From JAHIGH01 sp964564035 (GTDB lineage Bacteria > Patescibacteriota > Microgenomatia > Levybacterales > UBA12049): 64,000 nt of DNA. Position 1 is the stretch's first letter, and each line of letters opens with the position of its first letter. The notes beneath the pieces were generated by a model. It had not been told where the DNA came from. It saw nothing but the letters and a program-made list of their open reading frames with translations, and ran no database searches. This document shows positions 15,192-23,699 of this stretch, piece by piece. The stretch spans positions 1 to 64,000 of the forward strand of contig CAZLZN010000005.1 in NCBI GenBank assembly GCA_964564035.1, written 5' to 3'. The position numbers and the translations under genes are program-made.

Positions 15192-15208
15192 TTCGTACGA
15201 GTTATGCA
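15192..15208. repeat. 17-base dispersed repeat, copy 1
   Basis: TTCGTACGAGTTATGCA. The reverse complement of 42954-42970 matches it at 15 of 17 bases. Both copies are intergenic. Meaning unknown; two copies could be chance or relics of a short mobile repeat. Confidence 0.3.
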
Positions 15209-15209
15209 G

Positions 15210-15899
15210 TTAGCTTATTAAAAGCAAAGCATTTTCAATTGCAAATCTCGTGTTGATATTCGTATTCTTCAACTGGCTTCGAAGTGACTGGAAAACATTT
15301 ATTTTTTCAATCAGTTCGTACCCGGTCTGCCCGGGAATACTCTCGCGAAGAAGCATGTCGCGAAGCTTCAAAATCACACATTCGGCCCATACTGTCGCTC
15401 TGTCCTTGTCTTTTGCCAGATTTTCGGCATATTTCAGCACACCGCTTACAGGCATATCGTCTATCCGCCCCAAAAACTTTTGCGCCTCAATCATGATATC
15501 CTCATCATATTTTTGAATTTCTTTGTCTAACAAAATCACGCTACATCGCGATGTTATTGTCGGTATAAACACATCACTGCTGTCCGAGCTCAAAATGATA
15601 ACAGTCCGGTCCGGCGGCTCCTCGAGTACTTTTAAGAGCGAATTTTGCGCCTGAACAGTCAGCATCTGGGCATCCTCAATTATCACAGCTTTCATCTGGC
15701 TCTTAATAGGCATCAGGAATATTTTTTTCTGAATATTTTTAATATCCTCGATCCCGATACTGTTTACATTTTGTTTTATAGAATTTTCTTTTTCGATAAC
15801 AGTTAGATCAAATTTGTCGATATTATACTCCGCGCATATTTTCTCAATAAATTCGCCGCGCTTAATTTTATCCTTGGATACCACTATTTGAGATAACAT
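15210..15899 (-). CDS. DNA polymerase III delta-prime-like subunit
   Basis: 229 residues covering the core of a clamp-loader AAA+ domain: IEDIKNIQKKIFLMP, VIIEDAQMLTVQAQNSLLKV with LEEPPDRTVIIL, and the arginine-finger segment PTITSRC. The N-terminal P-loop region of full-length DnaX/HolB proteins is absent. The protein begins just before it, so ATP hydrolysis by this subunit is not expected, consistent with delta-prime being a stator. Adjacent and divergent to the amino-acid kinase gene. A delta-prime role is the best reading; a gamma/tau subunit would need a P-loop. Confidence 0.85.
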   Translation of the reverse strand: MLSQIVVSKDKIKRGEFIEKICAEYNIDKFDLTVIEKENSIKQNVNSIGIEDIKNIQKKIFLMPIKSQMKAVIIEDAQMLTVQAQNSLLKVLEEPPDRTVIILSSDSSDVFIPTITSRCSVILLDKEIQKYDEDIMIEAQKFLGRIDDMPVSGVLKYAENLAKDKDRATVWAECVILKLRDMLLRESIPGQTGYELIEKINVFQSLRSQLKNTNINTRFAIENALLLIS

Positions 15900-15953
15900 G
15901 CGCTTAGTATAAAATATTCATCGGTAATATAAAAGTGCTATAATATCAACCCT

Positions 15954-16706
15954 ATGAGAAGCGTAGAGCAAAAACCATGGATGGTAGTCAAAATCGGCAG
16001 TCATACAATTACCGATGAAAAAAATCAGCTGAACACCGGTTTCATGAACGAAATAGCCCGGCAAGTAGCCGAAAACACAACATGGAGACATGTTATTGTG
16101 TCATCGGGGGCAGTTGCCGCAGGAATACCATCTGTTGAAAATTTTGATCAGAATGATGTCGTATCTAAACAAATAGCAGTAGCATTCGGACAGCCCCGGC
16201 TTATGAGAGGGTGGAAAGACGCATTTAGGAATTATGATATACCGGTAGCCCAGTTTTTATTTACAAGAAAAAATTTGGATAGACATATGCCGGTACTTAG
16301 AGCTATTAATAGAGGAATAGTAGTAGCCAACGGCGATGACACGGCATATTCTCCCAAAGAGGAAGAGGATATTCTTATAAAAGATAACGACGATCTTGCC
16401 GAAGAAATTGCGTTAAGGCTTCCCGCTAAAAAAGTACTCTATTTATCGGCAGCCGGGGGCTTAAAGGATAAATATGGGAAAATTATCCCTGAGGTAAATA
16501 CGGAGGATGATCTGTCCGGGCAGTTAGTATTTGACGGTAAAACATTAAACGGTACAGGCGGGATGGAATCGAAGCATAATTTTTCTTTTGATATGGCGAG
16601 TAAAGGCATTACGGTATATATTGCCGGAGGGGATGTCTCTGACGTCGTTTTGAAAGCCGCCCGAGGCGAAAACCCCGGAACGCATTACGTCGCAAAAAAA
16701 CTATAA
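15954..16706 (+). CDS. Amino-acid kinase family protein, glutamate 5-kinase-like
   Basis: 250 residues with the amino-acid kinase fold and ProB-type motifs: VVKIGSHTITDEK (phosphate loop), VSSGAVAAG, AVAFGQPRLM, KDNDDLAEEIALR, and GTGGMESKHNFSFDMASKG with ITVYIAGG. The usual INEND and LLTDVDGLY segments are replaced by VANGDDTAY and YLSAAGGLKD. The C-terminal PUA domain is missing and no proA or proC is near, so a proline-pathway role is uncertain. Extended -10 TGC-TATAAT (15939-15944) ends 9 nt before the ATG. Confidence 0.75.
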   Translation: MRSVEQKPWMVVKIGSHTITDEKNQLNTGFMNEIARQVAENTTWRHVIVSSGAVAAGIPSVENFDQNDVVSKQIAVAFGQPRLMRGWKDAFRNYDIPVAQFLFTRKNLDRHMPVLRAINRGIVVANGDDTAYSPKEEEDILIKDNDDLAEEIALRLPAKKVLYLSAAGGLKDKYGKIIPEVNTEDDLSGQLVFDGKTLNGTGGMESKHNFSFDMASKGITVYIAGGDVSDVVLKAARGENPGTHYVAKKL

Positions 16707-16765
16707 TACATAAGCATTCATTGTTTATTCTCAAATATTATCTGCATACGGCTTATGCGCTTTTT

Positions 16766-16796
16766 GTCATTGCGGCCCCGTTTAGCGAAGGAAATA
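16766..16796. repeat. Truncated GTCATTGCG-type dispersed repeat
   Basis: GTCATTGCGGCCCCG followed by TTTAGCGAAGGAAAT resembles the widespread bacterial intergenic repeat that begins GTCATTGCGAG and ends AAGCAATC. Here the pairing arms are incomplete, so it reads as a relic. Confidence 0.3.
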
Positions 16797-16799
16797 TTT

Positions 16800-17249
16800 T
16801 CAGTCAAACTTTTTTTCCGGAGTATTGAAGCTGACAATGATTTTCGGCTCGCTTCTTCCCGCATCTGCCAGTTCTGCCTCGCACCAGCCTCCCATTCGTG
16901 CAATCGGTCTGCCTGCCTTAGCGAAAAAATTATCTTTACTTATCTTTTGACATGTAGTCAATTCAGGTCCGGGCGTAAAACCGCTTGCCAACTGCATCTC
17001 AATTCTCTTTTCGGCTAGATATTCTCTATTCGCCTCAACATAGCCGTATCCTGATCCAAGAATTGCTGTAAGCGATAGCATCCCCGCTCCTATAGTTTTA
17101 TATAAACCCCTTCGCTCCTTATCTTTTGTTTCTAAAGCCCTGTCCAATTCCGTCCCTAACAAAAGGGCGTCTGAAGCAATCATACGTCTTCTTCTCCACT
17201 CTTTTCTGGTCATTTCTTCAATTGGTATTGTCTTTAATTCTTTTATCAT
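16800..17249 (-). CDS. Single-pass membrane protein with two ectodomain cysteines
   Basis: 149 residues: a basic cytoplasmic N-terminus with RKEWRRRRM, one transmembrane helix (TIGAGMLSLTAILGSGYGYV, about 52-71), then an outer domain with exactly two cysteines (TTCQK and GWCEAE). Same plan as 12706-13080 and 57704-58219. No family recognised; the proteins do not look alike in sequence beyond the plan. Confidence 0.55.
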   Translation of the reverse strand: MIKELKTIPIEEMTRKEWRRRRMIASDALLLGTELDRALETKDKERRGLYKTIGAGMLSLTAILGSGYGYVEANREYLAEKRIEMQLASGFTPGPELTTCQKISKDNFFAKAGRPIARMGGWCEAELADAGRSEPKIIVSFNTPEKKFD

Positions 17250-17368
17250 ATAGTACGTTAATTAAACTCTACTATTGGATATAATGCTTGACCTTAATTA
17301 CATAACAAACCGACCGGAATTGGACGAAAACTCAACAATTGGACATAATCCCCACAGCCTTTGATTTC

Positions 17369-17397
17369 TTGACTTAAAACCGGCTTTTTCATACTAT
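17369..17397 (+). promoter_or_regulatory. pilB promoter, leaderless
   Basis: TTGACT (17369-17374), 17-nt spacer, TACTAT (17392-17397), then 6 nt to the ATG at 17404. The expected transcription start falls on or next to the A of the start codon. This is the clearest two-box example of the leaderless arrangement. Confidence 0.65.
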
Positions 17398-17403
17398 AGA
17401 TAT

Positions 17404-19185
17404 ATGCCCGATATGCCCGTGCCGCTGTCAAACGGTACAATAAATATTTCCAAACCGGAAATAAAACCGGAAACAGAAGAAAACGAGATCAAAACCGTCG
17501 CGGATCTGCTGTTTAGTGAGAATCTGTTATCCAAAGACCAGTTTGAAGAAATAAAAGTAAAAAGTCTCAGTTCCGGCCAAAACCCAGATATCATTCTCCA
17601 GTCCATGAATTTCGTAAGTGAGGATGTGTACTCACAGGCCAGAGCAAAACTTATAGGCGTACCTTATATCAATCTCAAAAACACTTCATTTTCACCTCAG
17701 GCTCTAAGTTTTCTCTCAAGAATTGTTGTTGAACGCTTTGCCCTTATCCCCTTTTTATATGACGATAAGACCCGGACGCTTTCAATTGCCATGGCCGATC
17801 CGGCGGATTTGGAGGCAATTGCCTTTGTCAGACAGAAAACAGGACTTACTATCAGGACTTTTGCCGCCTCCCCTGCCGATGTACGCGAAGCTATAGGCCA
17901 GCAATATACACAAGAAATAGTGGGACAAGTGGGTGAGGCCATCAAAGAAACAGAAGAATACTCCAAAAAAAGAGTAGTAGATAGTAAGCAGATCGCCGAG
18001 ATCATAACAGATGCGCCTATCGCCAGAATAGTCACAACTATTTTGGAATACGCCGTCACTTCGCGCTCGTCGGATGTTCATATCGAACCTCAGGAAGATA
18101 GAGTTCGTGTCAGATACAGGATCGACGGAATTTTATACGATAAATTAAGTCTCCCCATCAAGGTAGTTGATTCGCTTATATCCAGGATCAAAATTCTCTC
18201 GGAGCTCAAAATTGATGAACATAGAGCGCCTCAGGATGGAAGATTCAATTTCAAAACCGACAACAAAGAAGTAGATCTTCGTGTTTCAACAATACCGACA
18301 ACCAAAGGCGAAAAAGTCGTCATGAGGCTTTTGCGAAAATCCGGCGGTATCCCCTCTCTCGGAGAGCTGGGTCTTCGCGGCACTGCACTCAAAAGCCTTG
18401 AATCGGCCATTCTGCGTCCTCATGGAATTATCTTAGTTTGCGGTCCGACAGGAAGCGGAAAAACAACCACTCTATATGCTGTTCTTTCCAGGCTGAACAC
18501 GACCAGAGTCAACATAGTATCTCTCGAAGATCCCGTAGAGTACGAGCTCGCGGGGGTTAATCAAGTTCAGATCAATCCCGGAGTAGGCCTGACTTTCGCG
18601 TCCGGACTTCGTTCTTTTTTGCGTCAGGACCCGAACATCATATTAGTCGGTGAGATCAGAGACAAAGAGACAACCGATCTGGCTATTCAAGCCGCGCTTA
18701 CAGGGCATTTGGTCTTTTCAACTTTGCATACCTCAAATGCCTCAGGCGCGCTTCCCCGTATGTTGGATCTGGGTGCTGAAAATTTTCTGCTTGCATCGAC
18801 GGTGAATGCTATAGTCGGCCAAAGGATCGTACGCAAAATCTGCGAAAACTGCAAAGAAAGCTACAAGCCCCTTCCTCAGTTAGTGTCAGCAATGAGAGAC
18901 GTGCTGAATGGTTTATTTCCCGCAAACGAACAGGAGATAAATTTATACAGAGGCAAAGGCTGTCCCGAATGCGGCAACTCCGGCTATCTGGGGAGAGTCG
19001 GGATTTATGAAGTCCTCCCGTCTACAAATACAATTTCCAAAATGATAGTCGAGCATACCGATACAACGACTATTGAAAAACAAGCTATGGCAGAGGGTAT
19101 GATAACCATGAAGCAGGACGGCTATATGAAGGCGCTTAGCGGAGAGACAACTATAGAAGAGGTACTGCGTGTCGCGCAGGAATGA
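17404..19185 (+). CDS. pilB: Type IV pilus assembly ATPase PilB (GspE/PulE family)
   Basis: The 593-residue hexameric ATPase that powers pilus extension at the inner membrane. In order: an N-terminal MshEN/GspE_N domain (about 30-160), the linker, an N2 domain with SSDVHIEPQEDRVRVRYRID, Walker A GPTGSGKTTTL (about 347-357), an Asp box (SLEDPVEYEL), Walker B LVGEIRDKETTDLA, and a His box GHLVFSTLHT. Two CxxC pairs (480/483 and 520/523) form the zinc site typical of PilB and GspE. Its own leaderless promoter lies just upstream. With pilT and pilC it forms a motor/platform cluster without pilin, pilM-O or prepilin peptidase in the window. Confidence 0.96.
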   Translation: MPDMPVPLSNGTINISKPEIKPETEENEIKTVADLLFSENLLSKDQFEEIKVKSLSSGQNPDIILQSMNFVSEDVYSQARAKLIGVPYINLKNTSFSPQALSFLSRIVVERFALIPFLYDDKTRTLSIAMADPADLEAIAFVRQKTGLTIRTFAASPADVREAIGQQYTQEIVGQVGEAIKETEEYSKKRVVDSKQIAEIITDAPIARIVTTILEYAVTSRSSDVHIEPQEDRVRVRYRIDGILYDKLSLPIKVVDSLISRIKILSELKIDEHRAPQDGRFNFKTDNKEVDLRVSTIPTTKGEKVVMRLLRKSGGIPSLGELGLRGTALKSLESAILRPHGIILVCGPTGSGKTTTLYAVLSRLNTTRVNIVSLEDPVEYELAGVNQVQINPGVGLTFASGLRSFLRQDPNIILVGEIRDKETTDLAIQAALTGHLVFSTLHTSNASGALPRMLDLGAENFLLASTVNAIVGQRIVRKICENCKESYKPLPQLVSAMRDVLNGLFPANEQEINLYRGKGCPECGNSGYLGRVGIYEVLPSTNTISKMIVEHTDTTTIEKQAMAEGMITMKQDGYMKALSGETTIEEVLRVAQE

Positions 19186-19334
19186 AGCACCCGATAGTTT
19201 ACGCTCGGGGTTTCATATAATGCACATCGTAGGGAGCGAAATCCCTCCGAAGCGGAAATCTTCTTCGCGTTCATCCTCGAGCGTGCGCTTGGGGTTTTTC
19301 GCGAAGGGGGATAAAATAATATATACTTAAATAT
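19186..19334 (+). other. Structured intercistronic region between pilB and pilT
   Basis: 149 bases, richer in GC than the surroundings, with several inverted repeats: CCCGA/TCGGG (19190-19194/19205-19209) followed by TTT, AGGGA/TCCCT (19231-19235/19242-19246), and TTCGCG/CGCGAA (19264-19269/19300-19305). The first could be a weak pilB terminator. A TATACT -10 box (19322-19327) lies 7 nt before the pilT ATG, so pilT probably also has its own promoter. Confidence 0.45.
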
Positions 19335-20399
19335 ATGGAAATTCAGGAATTATTGAGTTTGGCTATTCGTAACAAAGCATCAGATCTTCATTTACTGGTC
19401 GAAGTTCCCCCCACTTTCAGACTTGATGGAGTACTTAGATTCGCGACCAATTATCCCGTCCTCCAAACGTCCGTTATAGAGCAAATGGTTTTTTCGCTTC
19501 TGACTCCGGAACAAAAAGAACTGCTCCTTGCCAACAAAGAATTGGATTTCTCTCTCGGATTCAAAGGCAAAAACAATGAAGAAGGCCGTTTCCGTATAAA
19601 TGCTTATTATGAAAAAGGCAATCTCGCAGTCGCATTCCGTTTTCTCGCGCCCAAAGTTTTTACCGTCGAAGAACTTAGTCTGCCCCCGATAGTCCATGAT
19701 TTTTCCAAACTCAAACAGGGATTTGTATTGGTAACCGGTCCTTCAGGACATGGCAAATCAAGCACTCTCGCCTCAATTATCAACGAGATCAATATCGACA
19801 GAGCTTGTCATATTCTCACTATCGAAGACCCGATCGAGTTCGTATATCCCAAAGGAAACAGTATAATCTCACAGCGAGAGATGGGAACAGACACTCACGA
19901 TTGGTCAATGGCTCTGCGTTCTGCGCTTCGTGAAGATCCTGATGTTGTTTTGATCGGAGAAATGCGTGACCCCGAGACAATGCAAGCGGCCATGACTCTC
20001 GCGGAAACAGGCCATTTGGTATTTTCAACTCTTCACACCAACTCCGCAGCACAAAGCGTGGATAGAATTGTTGATTCTTTTTCTGCCGATCAGCGCCCGC
20101 AGATCAGGCTTCAGCTTGCCGCTACGCTCAGAGGCATTGTGTCCCAGAGGCTTTTGCCCAAAATCGGCGGAGGCAGGACCCCGGCCGTTGAAATCCTTAT
20201 CGGAAATTCCGCGGTTGCCAACAATATCAGGGACGGCAAAACCCATCTCATAGATACTATACTCCAAACATCCAAAGATTCCGGTATGATAACACTCGAC
20301 GAATCTCTTGCGGATTTGGTCAGAAACGGCGTTATTACACTTGATGAAGCGAAATCCTATACTCTGCGCGAGAGCGAGTTTTTGAGACTGATAGGTTAA
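19335..20399 (+). CDS. pilT: Type IV pilus retraction ATPase PilT
   Basis: 354 residues, the normal PilT length. It has an N-terminal PAS-like domain (SDLHLLVEVPPTFRLDG), Walker A GPSGHGKSS (about 135-143), Asp box TIEDPIEFVY, Walker B VLIGEMRDPETMQAA, and the PilT-type His box GHLVFSTLHTNSA with SVDRIVDSF. The retraction-specific AIRNLIRE-like loop is represented by NIRDGKTH. There are no zinc cysteines, which separates it from PilB. It lies 3 bases upstream of pilC, so the two are co-transcribed. Confidence 0.95.
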   Translation: MEIQELLSLAIRNKASDLHLLVEVPPTFRLDGVLRFATNYPVLQTSVIEQMVFSLLTPEQKELLLANKELDFSLGFKGKNNEEGRFRINAYYEKGNLAVAFRFLAPKVFTVEELSLPPIVHDFSKLKQGFVLVTGPSGHGKSSTLASIINEINIDRACHILTIEDPIEFVYPKGNSIISQREMGTDTHDWSMALRSALREDPDVVLIGEMRDPETMQAAMTLAETGHLVFSTLHTNSAAQSVDRIVDSFSADQRPQIRLQLAATLRGIVSQRLLPKIGGGRTPAVEILIGNSAVANNIRDGKTHLIDTILQTSKDSGMITLDESLADLVRNGVITLDEAKSYTLRESEFLRLIG

Positions 20400-20402
20400 T
20401 TT

Positions 20403-21608
20403 ATGAAACTATATTACCGAGCGGTAGGAGAAGACGGCAAGGTTATCAGAGGGCTGATAGAAGCAAGGGATGTAAAAGAAGCAGGCTACTATCTCAGAAA
20501 GCATAATCTCTTGCCGATCGTCATCTCTACCGGCAACAAATTCAGCCTTACCCAATTATTTTCATTCCTAAAAAGGCCGTCCGAAAATGATCTTATCTTT
20601 TTCACGCGTCAGCTTGCGTCGATGTTAAGCTCCGGCCTAACCCTCATTCAGGCTCTAAGCATTATGAAAGGACAGATCAAAAATCCGGTTCTAAATGAGA
20701 CAGTTCAGGGGTTAATAACAAGAGTGGAAAACGGCTCTTCATTTTCAAACGCTCTGGAAAAATATCCCGGTCTTTTTTCCGCAATTTATATCGCGCTTAT
20801 GCGTGCCGCGGAGTCGTCCGGTCTGTTGGATAAGGTTCTTCTGCGTTTGTCTGAAAATCTGGAGCGTAGACAAAAACTTAATTCCAGTATAAAAGGAGCA
20901 CTCATTTATCCGGTGATCGTTTTGATCATGATGGTAGGCGTAATAGGTATTATGATGGTCGTTGCCATCCCTCAGCTGACCACTTTTTATCAGACAATGG
21001 GAGTTGAGTTGCCATTATCGACACAGGTAGTTATCGAATTATCCAATTTTACAATAAATTTTTGGTGGCTCGTAATTTCTGTGGTTTTCTTGGTAGCTTA
21101 TTTATTTCGGAAGTGGCGCAAGAAGCCCGAGGGCAAATATATGTCCGACGCTTTGATATTGCGTATTCCGATCGTAGGCAAGCTGGTCTCGCAGTCGCTT
21201 ATGGTTGAATTTGCGAGGACCCTGGGGCTTCTCATCGGCACAGGCTCTCTTGTTGTTGATTCTCTATTAAAAAGCGCGGACGTTGTGGATAATTCCGTGT
21301 ATAGGCGTGAAATTATACTCATATCAAAACGGGTCGAAAAAGGAATTTCGGTAGGCGATGCTTTAGAAGCCGGCGGCGTTTTTCCGCCGATCATGGTCGA
21401 AATGGTAAAGATCGGCGAGCAAACAGGCAAACTCGATGAGTCCTTGACTCGCGTCGCGCAGTATTTTGAACGCGAAGTCGAGCAGACTGTAAAAGTCCTG
21501 ACTACAGCCCTCGAGCCGGCTATTATGGTCTTTCTGGGTCTTGGGGTAGGGTTTTTAATTATGGCGGTAATTACTCCGATTTACAAGATCATCTCAACTA
21601 TACAATAG
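20403..21608 (+). CDS. pilC: Type IV pilus inner-membrane platform protein PilC (T2SF family)
   Basis: 401 residues with two repeated T2SF domains (about 70-190 and 270-395) and three transmembrane segments. The first domain opens with FFTRQLASMLSSGLTLIQAL, the second with SLMVEFARTLGLLIGTG. The N-terminal MKLYYRAVGEDGKVIRGLIE matches PilC/GspF starts. It anchors the PilB/PilT motors in the membrane. The stop overlaps the convergent response-regulator gene by 11 bases. Confidence 0.95.
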   Translation: MKLYYRAVGEDGKVIRGLIEARDVKEAGYYLRKHNLLPIVISTGNKFSLTQLFSFLKRPSENDLIFFTRQLASMLSSGLTLIQALSIMKGQIKNPVLNETVQGLITRVENGSSFSNALEKYPGLFSAIYIALMRAAESSGLLDKVLLRLSENLERRQKLNSSIKGALIYPVIVLIMMVGVIGIMMVVAIPQLTTFYQTMGVELPLSTQVVIELSNFTINFWWLVISVVFLVAYLFRKWRKKPEGKYMSDALILRIPIVGKLVSQSLMVEFARTLGLLIGTGSLVVDSLLKSADVVDNSVYRREIILISKRVEKGISVGDALEAGGVFPPIMVEMVKIGEQTGKLDESLTRVAQYFEREVEQTVKVLTTALEPAIMVFLGLGVGFLIMAVITPIYKIISTIQ

Positions 21609-21978
21609 CTTGTTTTCCCACATGCTTTTCAATAGCTTCTAGTAGCTGATCAATATCATATGGTTTAGCCAAAAAGCCGTCAGCTCCGGATTTCGCGACT
21701 TGATCTTGAATATTGTAACTTGCCGACATGATAATTACCGGTATGTTTTTGATCTCTTTTTTTTGTTTAATTTTTTTAGTTAATGTACACCCGTCATCTC
21801 CGGGCAATAAATAGTCCATCAAGATCAGATCCGGCTTACTGTTTTTAAACGCTTTATCAAGCATTTTCCCGTTTTCATAACTGTCAACAGAGTACCCGCT
21901 ATCCTCCAGCACAAAATGAAGGCTTTCAACAATAGCCGGATCGTCATCAACTATGAGGATTCTTTTCGGATTAATCAT
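21598..21978 (-). CDS. Single-domain response regulator (CheY-like receiver)
   Basis: 126 residues that are only a receiver domain: ILIVDDDPAIVE (acidic pocket Asp 11/12), phospho-acceptor LILMDYLLPGDDG (Asp 55), a switch residue in IMSAS, and conserved Lys 105 in FLAKPYD. No DNA-binding or enzymatic output is present, so it must act on a partner protein. The ATG at 21978 overlaps the end of the upstream histidine-kinase gene by 8 bases (ATGATTAA), so the two are translationally coupled and probably cognate. Being convergent with pilC suggests, but does not show, a link to pilus control. Confidence 0.92.
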   Translation of the reverse strand: MINPKRILIVDDDPAIVESLHFVLEDSGYSVDSYENGKMLDKAFKNSKPDLILMDYLLPGDDGCTLTKKIKQKKEIKNIPVIIMSASYNIQDQVAKSGADGFLAKPYDIDQLLEAIEKHVGKQAIV

Positions 21979-23548
21979 ATATGTTTTCCTTAAGAGGAAG
22001 TGAAAAATAAAAAGTTGAACCTTTATTCTCCGTACTTTCAAGCCACATTTTACCTTCATGTCTTCTAACTATTTGTGATGAAATATAAAGCCCCAGTCCC
22101 AAGCCGCCGGGCGCACGGTTTTTTATAGTAGTTTCCCCTTTATAAAATCTGGTAAATACCAGATCCTGATCTTTTTTTGGTATACCTATGCCGTGATCCT
22201 TAATAGACACAACTACCTGTCCCTCTTTCAACTCTTGATGTACAACAATTTCATCTTTATCGGGCGAAAATTTGATTGCGTTAAGCAAGAGGTTAGTTAG
22301 TACCTGGCCTATTCTGTCGCGGTCCCCGTAAACTTCCGTGTCATTCGTTTTATCGTATAGAATCCTATGCTTACTTGTAGTCAACTGCATATCTTCTATA
22401 ATTTCCCTAATCAGTTCACTCAGCAAGAATTTTTCGTCATTGTAATTAATTTTCCCCGAATTGATCTTGGTGATATCCAGAAGATCTGCAATCATGTTTG
22501 TCATTTTATTTATCTGCTGGTCAATTTTTTCCAGAAAAACTGAACTCTGCCGGTCATCTTTTTCAAGAGCGGTTTTATGTAGAAGCTGAGTAAACGTTTT
22601 TATACTGGTCAGCGGGGTTTTTATTTCATGTGATGCAATCCCCAAGAATTCATCCTTTCTTTTGTCTAAGTGATTTCTTACAGCATTTGCCAAGAGTGTC
22701 GCAATCGATTGCAGAAAACCGATTTCCGTAGCCTGAAATTCTCTTTTATCATCAGCAAAAATATACATAAGTCCGAACGGCATTTCCGTCCCTTTTATGC
22801 TGACCGCAATACCGCTTCTGGCACTGTTGTCATATAGGAGCTCGCATCCCGAAAATCTCGATTCGTTTGTCAGATCCTTCACATTAACCGGCTGATCGGA
22901 ATACAGGGCAAATCCCGCTAAATTTGAGAATCTTTTTGCCGGCACGAGGGTCTCGCCGGGGGTAGCCTTTCTAAAGCCAACTCCTGCTTCGTATACCAAT
23001 TCTTTACCTCCCGGTAATAGTTTCAGTATCGCGACGTTTTCGACCTTCATCGCGCGCTGAATCAGTCTGACTGTCGTTTTAAAAAGCATATGAAGATCTG
23101 TATTGGCGAGCGCTTCCTGTCCAATGATATTTAGAGTGTTTTGCTGCTTCACGGTTTCCCTCAGCGCTTCTTCGGCCTGCTGTTGTTCGGTAACCAGAAA
23201 TCGCACGGAAATATACTTAATTGGCTTACCGGTCTTATCTATAATAGGAGCTATTGAACTATCAACATAATAAATAGAGCCGTCTTTAGCTCTATTTTTT
23301 ATAACTCCCCTCCAAACTCTCCCCCTGCTGATAGTTGACCACATATTCATATAAAAAGATTTGGTATGCTCTCCGGACTTGAGCATTCTGTGATTATTGC
23401 CTATAAGTTCTTCTCTCGAGTACTTCGAAATTTCAACAAATTTATCGTTGACGTAAGTAATATTGCCTGTAGCATCCGACTCGGAAACTATGGCGGATTT
23501 GGACAAGGCTGTAAGCATAGCTTGCACATCGGGGTCTTTCTGGTTCAT
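21971..23548 (-). CDS. PAS-GAF sensor histidine kinase
   Basis: 525 residues with no transmembrane segment. A PAS domain (about 15-125, with ITYVNDKFVEISKYSREEL and the PAC-like KDGSIYYVDSSIAPI) is followed by a GAF domain (about 140-290). Then come HisKA with phospho-histidine 307 in FLGIASHEIKTPLTSI, and a HATPase domain with N box (LTNLLLNAIKFSP), G1 (IKDHGIGIPKKD) and G2 (GGLGLGLYISSQIV). A cytoplasmic sensor is implied; the ligand is unknown. ATG 23548 is chosen because the preceding 35 codons are AT-rich and not domain-like. Confidence 0.94.
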   Translation of the reverse strand: MNQKDPDVQAMLTALSKSAIVSESDATGNITYVNDKFVEISKYSREELIGNNHRMLKSGEHTKSFYMNMWSTISRGRVWRGVIKNRAKDGSIYYVDSSIAPIIDKTGKPIKYISVRFLVTEQQQAEEALRETVKQQNTLNIIGQEALANTDLHMLFKTTVRLIQRAMKVENVAILKLLPGGKELVYEAGVGFRKATPGETLVPAKRFSNLAGFALYSDQPVNVKDLTNESRFSGCELLYDNSARSGIAVSIKGTEMPFGLMYIFADDKREFQATEIGFLQSIATLLANAVRNHLDKRKDEFLGIASHEIKTPLTSIKTFTQLLHKTALEKDDRQSSVFLEKIDQQINKMTNMIADLLDITKINSGKINYNDEKFLLSELIREIIEDMQLTTSKHRILYDKTNDTEVYGDRDRIGQVLTNLLLNAIKFSPDKDEIVVHQELKEGQVVVSIKDHGIGIPKKDQDLVFTRFYKGETTIKNRAPGGLGLGLYISSQIVRRHEGKMWLESTENKGSTFYFSLPLKENIYD

Positions 23549-23646
23549 ATTTTTGGTATATATATTAGAATAATAGTTGAATATTAAAAACGTGTAAGAA
23601 TTTTTTGCGTTGTCATATTTATACAACAAATAAATGTATTGGCTTA

Positions 23647-23675
23647 TTGACAATATTCGAAACTGGTGTTAGCAT
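23647..23675 (+). promoter_or_regulatory. Promoter of the HtrA-type protease gene
   Basis: TTGACA (23647-23652), 17-nt spacer ending in TGT, then TAGCAT (23670-23675). The ATG is at 23700, so this mRNA would have a leader of roughly 17 nt, unlike most first genes here. Confidence 0.5.
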
Positions 23676-23699
23676 TTACGTCTATAGATTGCTAAAAAT

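Noticed and set aside
21788..21812. TACACCC ... CCGGG resembling half a REP palindrome
   Set aside because: It lies inside the response-regulator coding sequence and the second arm is missing.
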